Assembly (NCBI RefSeq): GCF_000685035.1
Contig: NZ_BAYB01000035.1
Location: 35,400 to 99,399, forward strand
DNA from: Paraburkholderia ferrariae NBRC 106233
GTDB lineage: Bacteria > Pseudomonadota > Gammaproteobacteria > Burkholderiales > Burkholderiaceae
Direction: 5' to 3'
DNA: 64,000 nt
Position numbers and translations under genes: made by a program. The notes under the pieces were generated by a model that saw only the letters and a list, made by a program, of their open reading frames with translations, had not been told where the DNA came from and searched no databases. Every line of letters starts with the position of its first letter. The first letter of the stretch is position 1. This document shows positions 33,196 to 46,024 of the stretch, piece by piece.

Positions 33196-33867
33196 TTAGT
33201 CGTGCTCGTCTGGCGCAGGCACGATCATACTCCCGCCGTCGGGCCCGCAGTCGTTTTCGAACGGGACGACAGCAAGAGCAGGCGTGGCCTGCACGGCGTC
33301 GGCATGGGCCGACGTGACGATGCGCGGGTAGCGGACCTCGTGGGCATGCATGCCGCCGCCATGCCGGTCTTGCCGCTCCGGGCGTGGCAAGACGGCGCGC
33401 CGCAAAAAGCGCGACAACTCGGTCAGCGCAAGCTGATAGACGTCGCGCTTGAACTCGATGACCGCCTCGAGCGGCACCCAGTATTCGTTCCAGCGCCATG
33501 CATCGAACTCGGGATGCTCCGTTGCCCGCAGGCAGATATCGCAATCGCGCCCCACCATGCGCAGCAGAAACCAGATCTGTTTCTGACCGCGATAATGGCC
33601 GCGCACTTCGCGCTTGATGAACTTGTCCGGCACCTCATAACGCAACCAGTCGCGCGTGCGACCGACAATCTTGACGTGCTCAGGATGCAACCCGGTTTCT
33701 TCGTGCAACTCCCGATACATTGCCTGCATGGGGGTTTCACCATACTTGATGCCCCCTTGCGGAAACTGCCAGGAATGTTCGCGAACCCGCTTGCCCCAAA
33801 ACACCTCGTTGCGCGCGTTCAAGAGGATGATGCCGACGTTCGGGCGAAAGCCTTCACGATCCAGCAT
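33196..33867 (-). CDS. rppH: RNA pyrophosphohydrolase
   Basis: The 223-aa Nudix hydrolase removes pyrophosphate from mRNA 5' ends to trigger decay. The Nudix box GGIKYGETPMQAMYRELHEE(TGL) is complete (about 37-59), with REGFRPNVGIIL at the N terminus and WRWNEYWVPLE in the middle. The Burkholderiaceae form has a longer C terminus than E. coli RppH, as here. Confidence 0.96.
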   Translation of the reverse strand: MLDREGFRPNVGIILLNARNEVFWGKRVREHSWQFPQGGIKYGETPMQAMYRELHEETGLHPEHVKIVGRTRDWLRYEVPDKFIKREVRGHYRGQKQIWFLLRMVGRDCDICLRATEHPEFDAWRWNEYWVPLEAVIEFKRDVYQLALTELSRFLRRAVLPRPERQDRHGGGMHAHEVRYPRIVTSAHADAVQATPALAVVPFENDCGPDGGSMIVPAPDEHD

Positions 33868-34146
33868 ACAACCACCTTCGAATCCTTTAAAATTGCTTTG
33901 ATTATAAACAGATAACGGTCCTGACGCACTCCGCGCCCAGAAGATTGGAGCGATTTGCCGCGAGTTCGCGCGAGGCGCGCGAATTCAGGGCATAGGAAAC
34001 GCAGGAACCAGGTTCCCGGCTCTGCGAGGCAAGCTGGCGCCGGACGCAATGCGCTAGCATGTCGGCACCGCACCATTTTCCGGGAATCCCCACCGTATCA
34101 CCTTCTTCGGGCGGTCCGCACGGGCCGCCGCTTTTGGAAAATCTGA

Positions 34147-35883
34147 ATGAAAGCCTCCCGTTTCTTTATCGGCACCCTGAAGGAAGCGCCGGCTGACGCC
34201 GAAATCGTCAGCCACAAGTTGATGGTCCGCGCGGGCATGATCCGCCGCGTCGCGGGCGGCATCTACAACTATCTGCCGGTCGGCCTGCGCTCGATCCGCA
34301 AGGTCGAGCAGATCGTGCGCGAGGAAATGAACCGCGCCGGCGCAATCGAGCTTTTGATGCCGGCGGTGCAGCCGGCCGAGCTCTGGCAGGAATCGGGTCG
34401 CTGGGAAAAATACGGGCCGGAACTGCTGCGCTTCAAGGACCGCAAGCAGAGCGATTTCGTGATGGGGCCGACGCACGAGGAGGTCGTGACCGACATCGCG
34501 CGCAACCAGATCAAGAGCTACCGTCAGCTGCCGGTGAACTTCTACCAGGTGCAGACGAAGTTCCGCGACGAAATCCGTCCCCGTTTTGGCGTGATGCGCG
34601 GCCGCGAGTTCATCATGAAGGACGCGTATTCGTTCGATAAGGACGTCGACGGCCTCAAGCTGTCCTACCAGAAGATGTTCGACGCCTACACGCGCATCTT
34701 CACGCGCCTCGGCCTGCAGTTCCGCGCGGTCGCGGCCGACAACGGTTCGATCGGCGGCAGCGGTTCGCACGAGTTCCACGTGATCGCCGAAACGGGCGAG
34801 GACGACATCGCCTACTGCCCGACCTCGGACTTCGCCGCGAACGTCGAGGCGGCCGATGCGCTGCCGCTGATCGCCGCGCGCGCGCCGGCCACCGAAGCGC
34901 TCACGAAAACCGCCACGCCGGGCGCGGCGAAATGCGAGCAGGTGGCCGAGCTCCTCGGCATCGCGCTCGAGCGCACGGTGAAGTCGATCGTGCTGGCCAC
35001 GGACAACGAAGGCGCCGAGCCCACGATCTGGCTGCTGCTGCTGCGCGGCGACCACGACCTGAACGAGATCAAGGCGGCCAAGCTCGAAGGCCTGGGCAAC
35101 TTCCGCTTTGCGACCGAAGCCGAGATCGTCGAATGGTTCGGCACACCGCCGGGCTACCTCGGGCCGCTCAACACGAAGAAGCCGGTGAAGGTGATTGCCG
35201 ATTCGACCGTCGCGAACATGAGCGATTTCGTGGTGGGCTCGAACGAGGTGGATTTCCACACCACGGGCGTGAACTGGGGCCGCGATCTGCCGGAGCCGGT
35301 CGTCGCCGATATCCGCAACGTGCAGAAGGGCGATCCGTCGCCGGACGGCAAGGGCGTGCTCGACATCTGCCGCGGCATCGAAGTGGGCCACGTGTTCCAG
35401 CTCGGCACCAGGTACTCCGACGCGATGGGCGCGACCTTCCTCGCCGAAAACGGCAAGCCGGCACCCATGCAGATGGGCTGCTATGGCATCGGCATCACGC
35501 GTATTCTCGGCGCCGCGATCGAGCAGAACTACGACGAGAAGGGCATCATCTGGCCGGAAGCGATCGCACCGTTCGAAGTGGTGGTCTGCCCGATGGGCAT
35601 GGACCGCAGCGAACTCGTGCGCGAGCACGCGGAGCGCGTCTACGACGAACTCGTCAAGGCCGGCGTGGACGTGATTCTCGACGACCGCGGCGAGCGCCCG
35701 GGCGTGATGTTCGCCGACTGGGAGCTGATCGGCGTGCCGCATCGTCTCGTGATCGGCGAGCGCGGCCTGAAGGAAGGCAAGATCGAGTACCAGGGCCGCC
35801 GCGATACCGATGCGACGCTGCTGCCCGCCGAAGAAGCCGCGCAGACCGTCGCGCAGAAGGTCCGCGCGGCGCTCGCGCGCTAA
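34147..35883 (+). CDS. proS: Prolyl-tRNA synthetase
   Basis: A 578-aa class II synthetase of the bacterial type with an inserted editing domain. Motif 1 lies around GGIYNYLPVGLRSIRKV, motif 2 in FRDEIRPRFGVMRGREF(IMKDAYSF), the YbaK-like editing insert at about 230-390, motif 3 GCYGIGITR, and an anticodon-binding C-terminal domain. It is divergent from rppH across 279 bp with no other gene. Confidence 0.98.
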   Translation: MKASRFFIGTLKEAPADAEIVSHKLMVRAGMIRRVAGGIYNYLPVGLRSIRKVEQIVREEMNRAGAIELLMPAVQPAELWQESGRWEKYGPELLRFKDRKQSDFVMGPTHEEVVTDIARNQIKSYRQLPVNFYQVQTKFRDEIRPRFGVMRGREFIMKDAYSFDKDVDGLKLSYQKMFDAYTRIFTRLGLQFRAVAADNGSIGGSGSHEFHVIAETGEDDIAYCPTSDFAANVEAADALPLIAARAPATEALTKTATPGAAKCEQVAELLGIALERTVKSIVLATDNEGAEPTIWLLLLRGDHDLNEIKAAKLEGLGNFRFATEAEIVEWFGTPPGYLGPLNTKKPVKVIADSTVANMSDFVVGSNEVDFHTTGVNWGRDLPEPVVADIRNVQKGDPSPDGKGVLDICRGIEVGHVFQLGTRYSDAMGATFLAENGKPAPMQMGCYGIGITRILGAAIEQNYDEKGIIWPEAIAPFEVVVCPMGMDRSELVREHAERVYDELVKAGVDVILDDRGERPGVMFADWELIGVPHRLVIGERGLKEGKIEYQGRRDTDATLLPAEEAAQTVAQKVRAALAR

Positions 35884-35901
35884 GCGGCAGGGGACGCTCG
35901 C

Positions 35902-36501
35902 GTGGAATACAGCTTCGTCTCCGCGACGGTCCTGCTGCTGCTCATCACCGATCCGCTCGGCAACATTCCGCTCTTCATCGGATGTCTGCATCACGTGGCG
36001 CGGCCGCGCCGGGCGATCGTGATTCTGCGGGAAGTGGCGATCGCCTTCGTGATCCTGCTCATCTTCATGGTGGCCGGCAACGGCTTCCTGCGGATGATGG
36101 GGCTCACGGACACGTCGCTGCGCATCGGCGGCGGCATCGTGCTGTTCCTGATCGCGCTGCGCATGATCTTTCCGCACCCGGGCGGCCCGTTCGGCGGCGG
36201 CGACAAGGAGCACGAGCCGCTCATCGTGCCGCTCGCCATTCCGGCGCTGGCGGGGCCTTCGGCGCTCGCCACGGTCATGCTGCTCACTTCGCAGGCGCCG
36301 GGCAAGATGATCGAGTGGATCGGGGCGCTCACCGTGACGATGGTGGTGTGCGCCGTGGTGCTGGTGCTGGCCGAGCGCATCCAGCAGTGGCTCGGCGAGC
36401 GTGTGGTGACGGCGTTCGAGCGGCTGATGGGCCTCGTGCTCGTGGCGATTTCGGTGGAGATGATACTCGCCGGGATCAGCACCTTCGTGCATCACCTCTG
36501 A
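35902..36501 (+). CDS. MarC-family integral membrane protein
   Basis: The 199-aa inner-membrane protein has six hydrophobic segments and the MarC motifs ITDPLGNIPLFI near the N terminus and PLAIPALAGPSALATVMLL in the middle. The function of the family is unproven despite the historical link with multiple antibiotic resistance. It follows proS by 18 bp and may be co-transcribed. Confidence 0.9.
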   Translation: MEYSFVSATVLLLLITDPLGNIPLFIGCLHHVARPRRAIVILREVAIAFVILLIFMVAGNGFLRMMGLTDTSLRIGGGIVLFLIALRMIFPHPGGPFGGGDKEHEPLIVPLAIPALAGPSALATVMLLTSQAPGKMIEWIGALTVTMVVCAVVLVLAERIQQWLGERVVTAFERLMGLVLVAISVEMILAGISTFVHHL

Positions 36502-36541
36502 CGCCCGATCGGGCGTGGCGGTGGAGGCGGTATAAACAAAA

Positions 36542-36566
36542 AAAGCGGCCCGTGGGCCGCTTTCTT
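36542..36566. terminator. Bidirectional terminator between marC-like gene and hpt
   Basis: AAAGCGGCCC / GGGCCGCTTT stem with flanking A- and T-rich ends, between convergent genes. Confidence 0.85.
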
Positions 36567-36626
36567 CATGGTGCTACCGTTTGTCCGCTTCCCATGGGAG
36601 GGGACGCGCCTGGGACAATCCGAAAC

Positions 36627-37178
36627 TCAGGCGCCTTCGGTCAGCGCGCGGATGGTCGGCAGATTACGCCAGTAGCCCTTCGCGTCCATGCCGCAGCCGA
36701 ACACGTAGCGATCCGGCACCGAGAAGCCGCAGAAGTCCGGGTGCAGCGGCTTGGCCTTCGGGATGATCTTCTCGCACAGCACGGCCGAGAGGAAGCGCTT
36801 CGCACCCATGGCGAGAATGCGGTCGCGGATCGCGGCCATGGTTTCGCCCTCGTCGAGGATGTCGTCGAGCACGATCACCACGCGGTCCTTCACCGATTCG
36901 CGCGGCGCCACGCGCCATTGCATCTCGGCGCTGCCCTTGATCGCGTTGCGGTAGCGGGTGAGGTGGATGTAATCGAACTCGAGCGGGAAGTCGAGGTGCG
37001 GCAGCAGCATGCCGGTGAACACGGCGGCGCCGCCCATCACCGACAGCACGAGCGGGAAGTCCTCGCTGATTTCGCTGCGGATGGATTCGGCCATCCGGCC
37101 GATGGACGCATTGACGTCGCCCGCCGAAACGATCTCTTCGGAGTGGCGGAAAATGTGTAGGGCTTCTTCGCGATTCAT
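36627..37178 (-). CDS. Hypoxanthine-guanine phosphoribosyltransferase
   Basis: A 183-aa purine-salvage enzyme that converts hypoxanthine or guanine and PRPP to nucleotides. The PRPP motif VVIVLDDILDEGETMAAI is clear, with LVLSVMGGAAVFTGMLLPHL upstream and DFCGFSVPDRYVFGCGMDAK near the C terminus. It is adjacent to ffh on the same strand, 150 bp away. Confidence 0.93.
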   Translation of the reverse strand: MNREEALHIFRHSEEIVSAGDVNASIGRMAESIRSEISEDFPLVLSVMGGAAVFTGMLLPHLDFPLEFDYIHLTRYRNAIKGSAEMQWRVAPRESVKDRVVIVLDDILDEGETMAAIRDRILAMGAKRFLSAVLCEKIIPKAKPLHPDFCGFSVPDRYVFGCGMDAKGYWRNLPTIRALTEGA

Positions 37179-37328
37179 GACTCTGGCGGGACCGTGGCTG
37201 TAGCTATGAAGTGTGGGAAATAACGCCGGCGCGCGCTACAGCATAAACCCGCGCATTCCAGCTTGCGCGCCGCGTTACGAAAGAGGGCATCGGGCGGCGC
37301 AGGTCGTGCGCCGCCCGATGCCCGGGGA

Positions 37329-38696
37329 TCAACGCATGCCGGGCATCATGCCCTTCATGCCGCGCATCATTTTCTGCAGGTTGCCGCCCTTGAGCTTTTT
37401 CATCATGGTGCGCATCTGGTCGTACTGGTTCAGCAGGCGGTTGACCTCCTGGACCTGCACGCCCGCACCCGCCGCGATGCGGCGCTTGCGCGTGGCCTTG
37501 ATGAGCTCGGGTTTGGCGCGCTCGGCGGCCGTCATCGAATTGATGATGCCTTCCATGCGGCGCATCTGCTTTTCCGCCACGCCCATGTCGGCGCCGGAGG
37601 CCGCCTGCTGGAACTGCGCGGGCAGCTTGTCCATGAGCGACGACAGACCGCCCATCTTCTTCATTTGCGAGAGCTGCGCGCGGAAGTCGTTCAGGTCGAA
37701 GTCGCCGCCTTTCTTGACCTTGTCGGCGAGCTTCTGGGCCGCCTGCACGTCCACGCCGCGCTGGGCTTCCTCGACGAGCGCGAGAATGTCGCCCATGCCG
37801 AGGATCCGGTTGGCCATGCGATCCGGGTGGAAGACTTCGAGGCCGTCGAGCTTTTCCGCCACGCCGACGAACTTGATCGGCTTGCCGGTGATGTGGCGCA
37901 CCGAGAGCGCCGCGCCGCCGCGCGAGTCGCCGTCGAGCTTGGTGAGCACGACGCCGGTGAGCGGCAGGGCGTCGTTGAACGCCTTGGCGGTGTTGACCGC
38001 GTCCTGGCCCAGCATCGCATCGACCACGAAGAGCGTTTCGGCCGGGTTGAGCGAGGCGTGCAGCGCGGTGATCTCGTTCATCATCGCCTCGTCGATACCG
38101 AGGCGGCCGGCCGTATCGACGAGCAGCACGTCGTGGTAGTGGCGCTTCGCCCAGTCCACGGCGGCATTGGCGATATCGACGGGCTTCTGGTCGGGCTGCG
38201 ACGGGAAGAATTCGGCGCCGACCTGCTCGGTCACCGTCTTCAGCTGCGCGATGGCGGCCGGACGATAGACGTCGCACGAAACGGTGAGCACCTTCTTCTT
38301 GTACTTCTCGCGCAGCAGTTTGGCGAGCTTGCCGACCGTGGTCGTCTTGCCGGCGCCCTGCAGGCCCGCCATCAGGATCACGGCGGGCGGGGTGACGGCG
38401 AGATTGAGTTCGGCGGCCTTGCCTTCGTAGTCGCCGCCGATCACGGCGGTCAGCTCGCGCTGCACCACGCCCACGAGCGCCTGCCCCGGCGAGAGGCTGC
38501 TGATCACCTCCTCGCCCAGCGCCTTTTCCTTGACCTTGGCGATGAATTCGCGCACCACGGGCAGCGCGACGTCCGCCTCGAGCAGCGCGAGACGCACTTC
38601 GCGCAGCATTTCCTGCGTGTTGGCCTCGGTCAGCCGGGCCTCGCCGCGCAGCGTCTTGACGACGCGCGCCATCCGTTGAGTGAGATTGTCGAGCAT
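37329..38696 (-). CDS. ffh: Signal recognition particle protein Ffh
   Basis: The 455-aa SRP GTPase targets nascent membrane proteins with 4.5S RNA. NG domain: G1 GLQGAGKTTTVGKLA, G3 DTAGRLG, G4-like TKLDGDSRGG, and GxKFVGVAEKLDGLEVFHP. A Met-rich M domain ends MMRGMKGMMPGMR. Divergent from the cytochrome-assembly gene (84 bp), as usual in this family. Confidence 0.98.
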   Translation of the reverse strand: MLDNLTQRMARVVKTLRGEARLTEANTQEMLREVRLALLEADVALPVVREFIAKVKEKALGEEVISSLSPGQALVGVVQRELTAVIGGDYEGKAAELNLAVTPPAVILMAGLQGAGKTTTVGKLAKLLREKYKKKVLTVSCDVYRPAAIAQLKTVTEQVGAEFFPSQPDQKPVDIANAAVDWAKRHYHDVLLVDTAGRLGIDEAMMNEITALHASLNPAETLFVVDAMLGQDAVNTAKAFNDALPLTGVVLTKLDGDSRGGAALSVRHITGKPIKFVGVAEKLDGLEVFHPDRMANRILGMGDILALVEEAQRGVDVQAAQKLADKVKKGGDFDLNDFRAQLSQMKKMGGLSSLMDKLPAQFQQAASGADMGVAEKQMRRMEGIINSMTAAERAKPELIKATRKRRIAAGAGVQVQEVNRLLNQYDQMRTMMKKLKGGNLQKMMRGMKGMMPGMR

Positions 38697-38780
38697 GGGG
38701 AGCGGTGAGCAGTGCGGCCGGGCCTCGGGCGCGCGGAGCTAATCCGGCGCGCACCAGGGGGCCTATAGTAAACTTCGAAC

Positions 38781-39713
38781 ATGGATATTGTACTGTATGC
38801 CCTCACCGTGCTCCTGTACGGCGGTTTGTGCGCCGCCGACTGGCGCGCGCTGCGCCATGCCGGCATCGAGCCGCTTCTCGGCAGCGCGAGCGCCGTGCCG
38901 GTGCCCGTTGCGGGCGGCGCCGCCGGCGCCGCGAGCACGCGCAGCTTCGGGCCGCTTTCCCGCTCGCTGCTCTTCGTCGCGCTCGCGGCGCACGGGGTGC
39001 TGCTGCACATGACGATCTTTCCGGCCAACGAAATGATCTTCGGCTTCGCGTTCGCGTTGTCGGCGATGTTCTGGCTGGGCGCCGGCATCTACTGGATCGA
39101 GAGCTTTTTCTTCCAGCTCGACGGGCTGCGTCTGCTGCTGCTGCCGCTTGCCGCCGTGGCCTCGCTCCTGCCGCTCGTGTTCGGCGGCGTGCGGGTGCTG
39201 CCCTATGCCGCGGCGCCGATGTTCAAGCTGCACTTTGTCATTGCCAACGTCGCCTATGGGCTCTTCGCCATCGCTGCGCTGCACGCGGTGCTGATGCTGG
39301 CCGTCGAACGCCGCCTGCACGCGCTGCGCGGCGGCGGCTTCCAGCGCAACGCCGGCACGCGCGGCGGCGGCTGGCTGTCGAACTGGATCGAGACGCTGCC
39401 GCCCCTTCTCACCATGGAGAAGCTGCTGTTCCGCCTCATCAGCGCGGGTTTCGTGCTGCTCACGCTCACGCTCGTTTCGGGCATCGTGTTCAGCGAGCAG
39501 TTGATCGACCGCCCGCTGTCGCTCGACCACAAGACGGTCTTCGCGATCCTCTCGTGGCTGATGTTCGGCGCGCTGCTCACCGCGCGCAAGATCTCGGGCT
39601 GGCGCGGGCGCGCCGCGCTGCGCTGGGTGATCGCGTCGTTCGTCGCGCTGCTGCTCGCGTATGTCGGCAGCCGCTTCGTGTTCGAAGTGCTGCTGCACCG
39701 GCCCGTTGTCTGA
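38781..39713 (+). CDS. Cytochrome c assembly-type inner-membrane protein (YpjD/CcsA-like)
   Basis: A 310-aa protein with about eight transmembrane helices. The core matches the CcmC/CcsA/HemX superfamily: FKLHFVIANVAYGLFAIAAL has the conserved His, and DHKTVFAILSWLMFGALLTA and WRGRAALRWVIASF follow. A Trp-rich loop typical of CcsA is not evident, so this is more likely the YpjD subgroup linked to ffh than a true haem ligase. Confidence 0.85.
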   Translation: MDIVLYALTVLLYGGLCAADWRALRHAGIEPLLGSASAVPVPVAGGAAGAASTRSFGPLSRSLLFVALAAHGVLLHMTIFPANEMIFGFAFALSAMFWLGAGIYWIESFFFQLDGLRLLLLPLAAVASLLPLVFGGVRVLPYAAAPMFKLHFVIANVAYGLFAIAALHAVLMLAVERRLHALRGGGFQRNAGTRGGGWLSNWIETLPPLLTMEKLLFRLISAGFVLLTLTLVSGIVFSEQLIDRPLSLDHKTVFAILSWLMFGALLTARKISGWRGRAALRWVIASFVALLLAYVGSRFVFEVLLHRPVV

Positions 39714-39773
39714 GCGCGTGCGAGCGCGCGCTGCCGCCTGACGCCTTCTTGCTGAGTTTTTTTCACTGGTCCC

Positions 39774-40136
39774 ATGAGACAGATTCTTCTTCTGATCCTG
39801 CTGTTCGTCGTCGGGCAGTGGTTCGTCCGGGCGCTGCGCCGTGCGCAGCCGCAGTCGCGTCCCGGCGCGCAGCCCGGGCCGAATCCGCAAGGCGGGCAGG
39901 GTGCATGGCGCGCTTCCAGCGGCACGGGTAGCGCTGCGGGGGCCGATGCAGGCGCCGCGGCCGGCAACGCCCAGGGCGCGCTTCCCGAGCCGATGGTCCG
40001 CTGCGCCGAGTGCGGCGTGCATGCGCCGAAGAGCGAGTCTGTCGCGATGGGCTCGCAGTCGTTCTGCAGCCACGAGCACGCGCGCGCCTATGCCGCGCGT
40101 CATACGGGCCAGGGCCAGAACCGCGCTGCGCGATGA
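39774..40136 (+). CDS. PP0621-family zinc-ribbon protein
   Basis: The 120-aa protein has an N-terminal hydrophobic helix (RQILLLILLFVVGQWFV), a Gly/Ala/Gln-rich linker and a C-terminal metal-binding ribbon MVRCAECGVHAPKSESVAMG ... FCSHEHARAYAARH. The family is of unknown function and often adjoins ampD or sensor genes in beta-proteobacteria. The stop overlaps the ampD start by 4 bp. Confidence 0.85.
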   Translation: MRQILLLILLFVVGQWFVRALRRAQPQSRPGAQPGPNPQGGQGAWRASSGTGSAAGADAGAAAGNAQGALPEPMVRCAECGVHAPKSESVAMGSQSFCSHEHARAYAARHTGQGQNRAAR

Positions 40137-40741
40137 GCGGCGCGCTTCCCCGCTTCGAGGTGGACGCCCAGGGCTGGGTTGCCGCCGCCCGCCGCCTGCC
40201 TTCGCCGAACTTCGAGGCGCGGCCCGCGGGCGCGGTGCCGGTGCTCGTCGTCGTGCACAACATCAGCTTGCCGCCCGACACGTTCGGCGGCCCCGAGATC
40301 GCCGATCTGTTCCTCAACCGGCTCGACTGCGACGCGCATCCATACTTCGACCAGCACCTGCGCGGCGTGCGCGTTTCCGCGCACTTCGTGATTCATCGCG
40401 ACGGCACGCCCGAGCAGTTCGTCTCCTGCGACGCGCGCGCGTGGCACGCGGGCGCTTCGAACTTCTTCGGCCGCGAACGCTGCAACGACTTTTCGATCGG
40501 CATCGAACTCGAAGGCAGCGACACCGCCGCATTCGAGCCCGCGCAATACGCCACGCTGGCGGCGCTCGTGAAGGCGCTCGTCGCGCACTATCCGATCGAG
40601 GCGCTGGCGGGCCATTCGGACATCGCGCCGGGCCGCAAGACCGATCCCGGTTCGCACTTCGACTGGGCGCGCCTGCAGCACGACACGCAACTCGGCGACG
40701 CCTTCTTCCCCTACCGGAAGCCGCTCGACGCGGCGTCATGA
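40133..40741 (+). CDS. ampD: 1,6-anhydro-N-acetylmuramyl-L-alanine amidase AmpD
   Basis: The 202-aa cytosolic zinc amidase cleaves the stem peptide from anhydro-muropeptides in cell-wall recycling. Zinc ligands lie in VVHNISLP and GHSDIAPGRKTDPG; the family motifs GVRVSAHFVIHRDG and CNDFSIGIELEG are clear. The start at 40133 overlaps the previous stop (ATGA). AmpD loss is known to derepress AmpR-controlled beta-lactamases in other species. Confidence 0.96.
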   Translation: MSGALPRFEVDAQGWVAAARRLPSPNFEARPAGAVPVLVVVHNISLPPDTFGGPEIADLFLNRLDCDAHPYFDQHLRGVRVSAHFVIHRDGTPEQFVSCDARAWHAGASNFFGRERCNDFSIGIELEGSDTAAFEPAQYATLAALVKALVAHYPIEALAGHSDIAPGRKTDPGSHFDWARLQHDTQLGDAFFPYRKPLDAAS

Positions 40742-41315
40742 CACACCCGAAGCCGCGCGGGAAGTCCACGCCGCTGCTCATCGAAGAGGCATCTGCCGCG
40801 CCCGGCGCACGGGGTTTCCTGCCCCTCTCGCGGACCACTTGAACGCGTGCCGGGCGACAACGCCCGCGCCGCCGGGCCTCGCGCCTTGTCAAGATAGGAC
40901 CAGTAAAAAAAGGCGTTTGACCACCCGGCAAGTTCCACTATACTTTGTACCGCAAGCAGAGATTCACACCATATGTTGTGTTGTACCGCGGCGCCCCGCT
41001 CCACGAGCACGGCGCCGCGCGCATTAGCGGCATAGGAAAAGGAACTTTGTGCGGTGCACCCGGCCTCGAGAGCCGGCGCACCGGCTGTAATCGAGAGAGA
41101 AGGTACAGCCAATGATCGCGGCATCCACGATGAAGACCGGCGTCATGCGTTTGGCCCCATTCGCCACCACGTTTGTCCCATCAGCATTGCCGCATCCGGC
41201 AGCCTCGCCAGGCTGGCTTTTCGACTCCGCAGTATCGTCCGCGCACACGGGGGCGCGGCGTTCGATCTAATCCGCGAACACACTTCGCACACTTCCAGGA
41301 CCAGGAGCTTTGCAC
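40742..41315 (+). promoter_or_regulatory. nrdA upstream region with two NrdR boxes
   Basis: No gene is seen. CACTATACTTTGTA (40936-40949) and CACCATATGTTGTG (40967-40980) match the NrdR-box pattern and are 31 bp apart, the usual three-turn spacing. This supports repression of nrdAB by NrdR-ATP/dATP. A long leader follows, with a hairpin at 41053-41082 (GGTGC-CCGGC / GCCGG-GCACC). Confidence 0.8.
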
Positions 41316-44321
<3,006 letters not shown>

Positions 44322-44800
44322 GCTAGCGCCCGGCAGCACTCCATGCAGTAGATGAAGCAGAGGGCGGCGTGCGCGCCGCGCGCCGCCCGCATCGAATCCG
44401 CAGCCTGCCGCCGCTTGCTTCCAACCCGGCGTCGCGCACGACGGCTCACCTCCGGCCTCCTTCTCGTTACGCACGGCAGACATGCCGCGACTCACGCAAG
44501 AGAGGCCGGCGAGCGAAGGCATCAGGAATCCCTGGCGTCTTCGCCGATGCACTCAACACACGCCGCACGAAGTACGCAACGCGCAACGCGAAACACAGTG
44601 GCCGAGGGCTTGCGCGAATCGCGCGACGACCTTCGCATGCATCGTCATCGCATCGAACGCACGACTCGATCGACGCGTTGCAATCACAAAGTGTTGTATG
44701 CAGGTCGCAATGCGATTCGAAAAAAGGAATTTTCGTGTGCGAACCCTTTTATCGCTCACGAAAAGATGGTACAAACCGATCTAAATTGATGGTGACATTT
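44322..44800. other. 479-bp nrdA-nrdB intergenic region
   Basis: No convincing gene; the ORFs here are in several frames with unlikely composition. The last ~120 bp is less GC-rich and may hold an additional promoter for nrdB. No NrdR box pair comparable to that before nrdA was found. Confidence 0.45.
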
Positions 44801-46024
44801 ATGCTCAACTGGGATGACGAGAACACGGCCGTAACTCCGTCGAGCGGTGCGCAGCAAAACGCAGTGCGCAACCCCGCGGGATTCGCCGTCTCGAACGCCG
44901 ACGTGCAGTTCGGTCAGCGTCTTGCTCCTCAGGTTTCCACGGCGGAGAACATTTTCTCCAACGACTTCGCGGTCGCCCCGCCGGTCGCAGCGCCGGTGTC
45001 GTCCGAAGCGCGCGTGAATGTCGCCGACAAGCGCATCATCAACGGCCAGACCGACGTGAACCAGTTGGTCCCGTTCAAGTACAAGTGGGCTTGGGAGAAG
45101 TACCTGTCCGGCTGCGCGAACCACTGGATGCCGCAGGAAATCAACATGTCCCGCGACATCGCCCTGTGGAAGGACCCCAACGGGCTGACCGAGGACGAGC
45201 GCCGCATCGTCAAGCGCAACCTCGGCTTCTTCGTGACGGCCGACTCCCTTGCCGCGAACAACATCGTGCTGGGCACCTACCGCCACATCACGGCGCCCGA
45301 ATGCCGCCAGTTCCTGCTGCGCCAGGCGTTCGAAGAGGCGATCCACACGCACGCTTACCAGTACATCGTCGAGTCGCTCGGTCTGGACGAGAGCGAGATC
45401 TTCAATGCGTACCACGAGGTCAAGTCGATCCGCGACAAGGACGAATTCCTGATCCCGTTCATCCAGACGCTGACCGATCCCGCCTTCAAGACCGGCACGC
45501 TCGAAGCCGACCAGACACTGCTCCGGTCGCTGATCGTGTTCGCCTGCATCATGGAAGGCCTGTTCTTCTATGTCGGCTTCACGCAAATTCTCGCGCTGGG
45601 CCGCCAGAACAAGATGACCGGCGCGGCGGAGCAATACCAGTACATCCTGCGTGACGAGTCGATGCACTGCAATTTCGGCATCGACCTCATCAACCAGATC
45701 AAGCTCGAGAACCCGCACCTGTGGACCCCCGCGTTCCGTGCAGAGATCGCTGATCTGTTCAAGCAGGCCGTGGACCTCGAATACCGTTATGCCGAAGACA
45801 CCATGCCGCGCGGCGTGCTGGGTCTGAATGCGGCGATGTTCAAGAGCTATCTGCGCTTCATCTGCAACCGTCGTTGCCAGCAGATCGGTCTCGACCCGCT
45901 GTTCCCGAACGAAGAAAACCCGTTCCCGTGGATGAGCGAGATGATCGACTTGAAGAAGGAGCGTAACTTCTTCGAGACGCGCGTGATCGAATATCAGACG
46001 GGCGGTGCGCTGTCCTGGGAATAA
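44801..46024 (+). CDS. nrdB: Ribonucleotide reductase class Ia, beta subunit
   Basis: The 407-aa di-iron/tyrosyl-radical subunit. The start MLNWDDENT at 44801 is preferred over 44789. Iron ligands occur in SLAANNIVLGTYRHI, LRQAFEEAIHTHAYQYIVE and FIMEGLFFYVGF-type helices (FACIMEGLFFYVGFTQILAL), with RDESMHCNFGIDLINQIK. The C terminus FFETRVIEYQTGGALSW is the NrdA-docking tail. Confidence 0.97.
   Translation: MLNWDDENTAVTPSSGAQQNAVRNPAGFAVSNADVQFGQRLAPQVSTAENIFSNDFAVAPPVAAPVSSEARVNVADKRIINGQTDVNQLVPFKYKWAWEKYLSGCANHWMPQEINMSRDIALWKDPNGLTEDERRIVKRNLGFFVTADSLAANNIVLGTYRHITAPECRQFLLRQAFEEAIHTHAYQYIVESLGLDESEIFNAYHEVKSIRDKDEFLIPFIQTLTDPAFKTGTLEADQTLLRSLIVFACIMEGLFFYVGFTQILALGRQNKMTGAAEQYQYILRDESMHCNFGIDLINQIKLENPHLWTPAFRAEIADLFKQAVDLEYRYAEDTMPRGVLGLNAAMFKSYLRFICNRRCQQIGLDPLFPNEENPFPWMSEMIDLKKERNFFETRVIEYQTGGALSWE

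Noticed and set aside
34054..36495. An 813-aa minus-strand open frame opposite proS and the MarC gene
   Set aside because: His/Arg/Asp-rich antisense shadow of two confidently identified genes.
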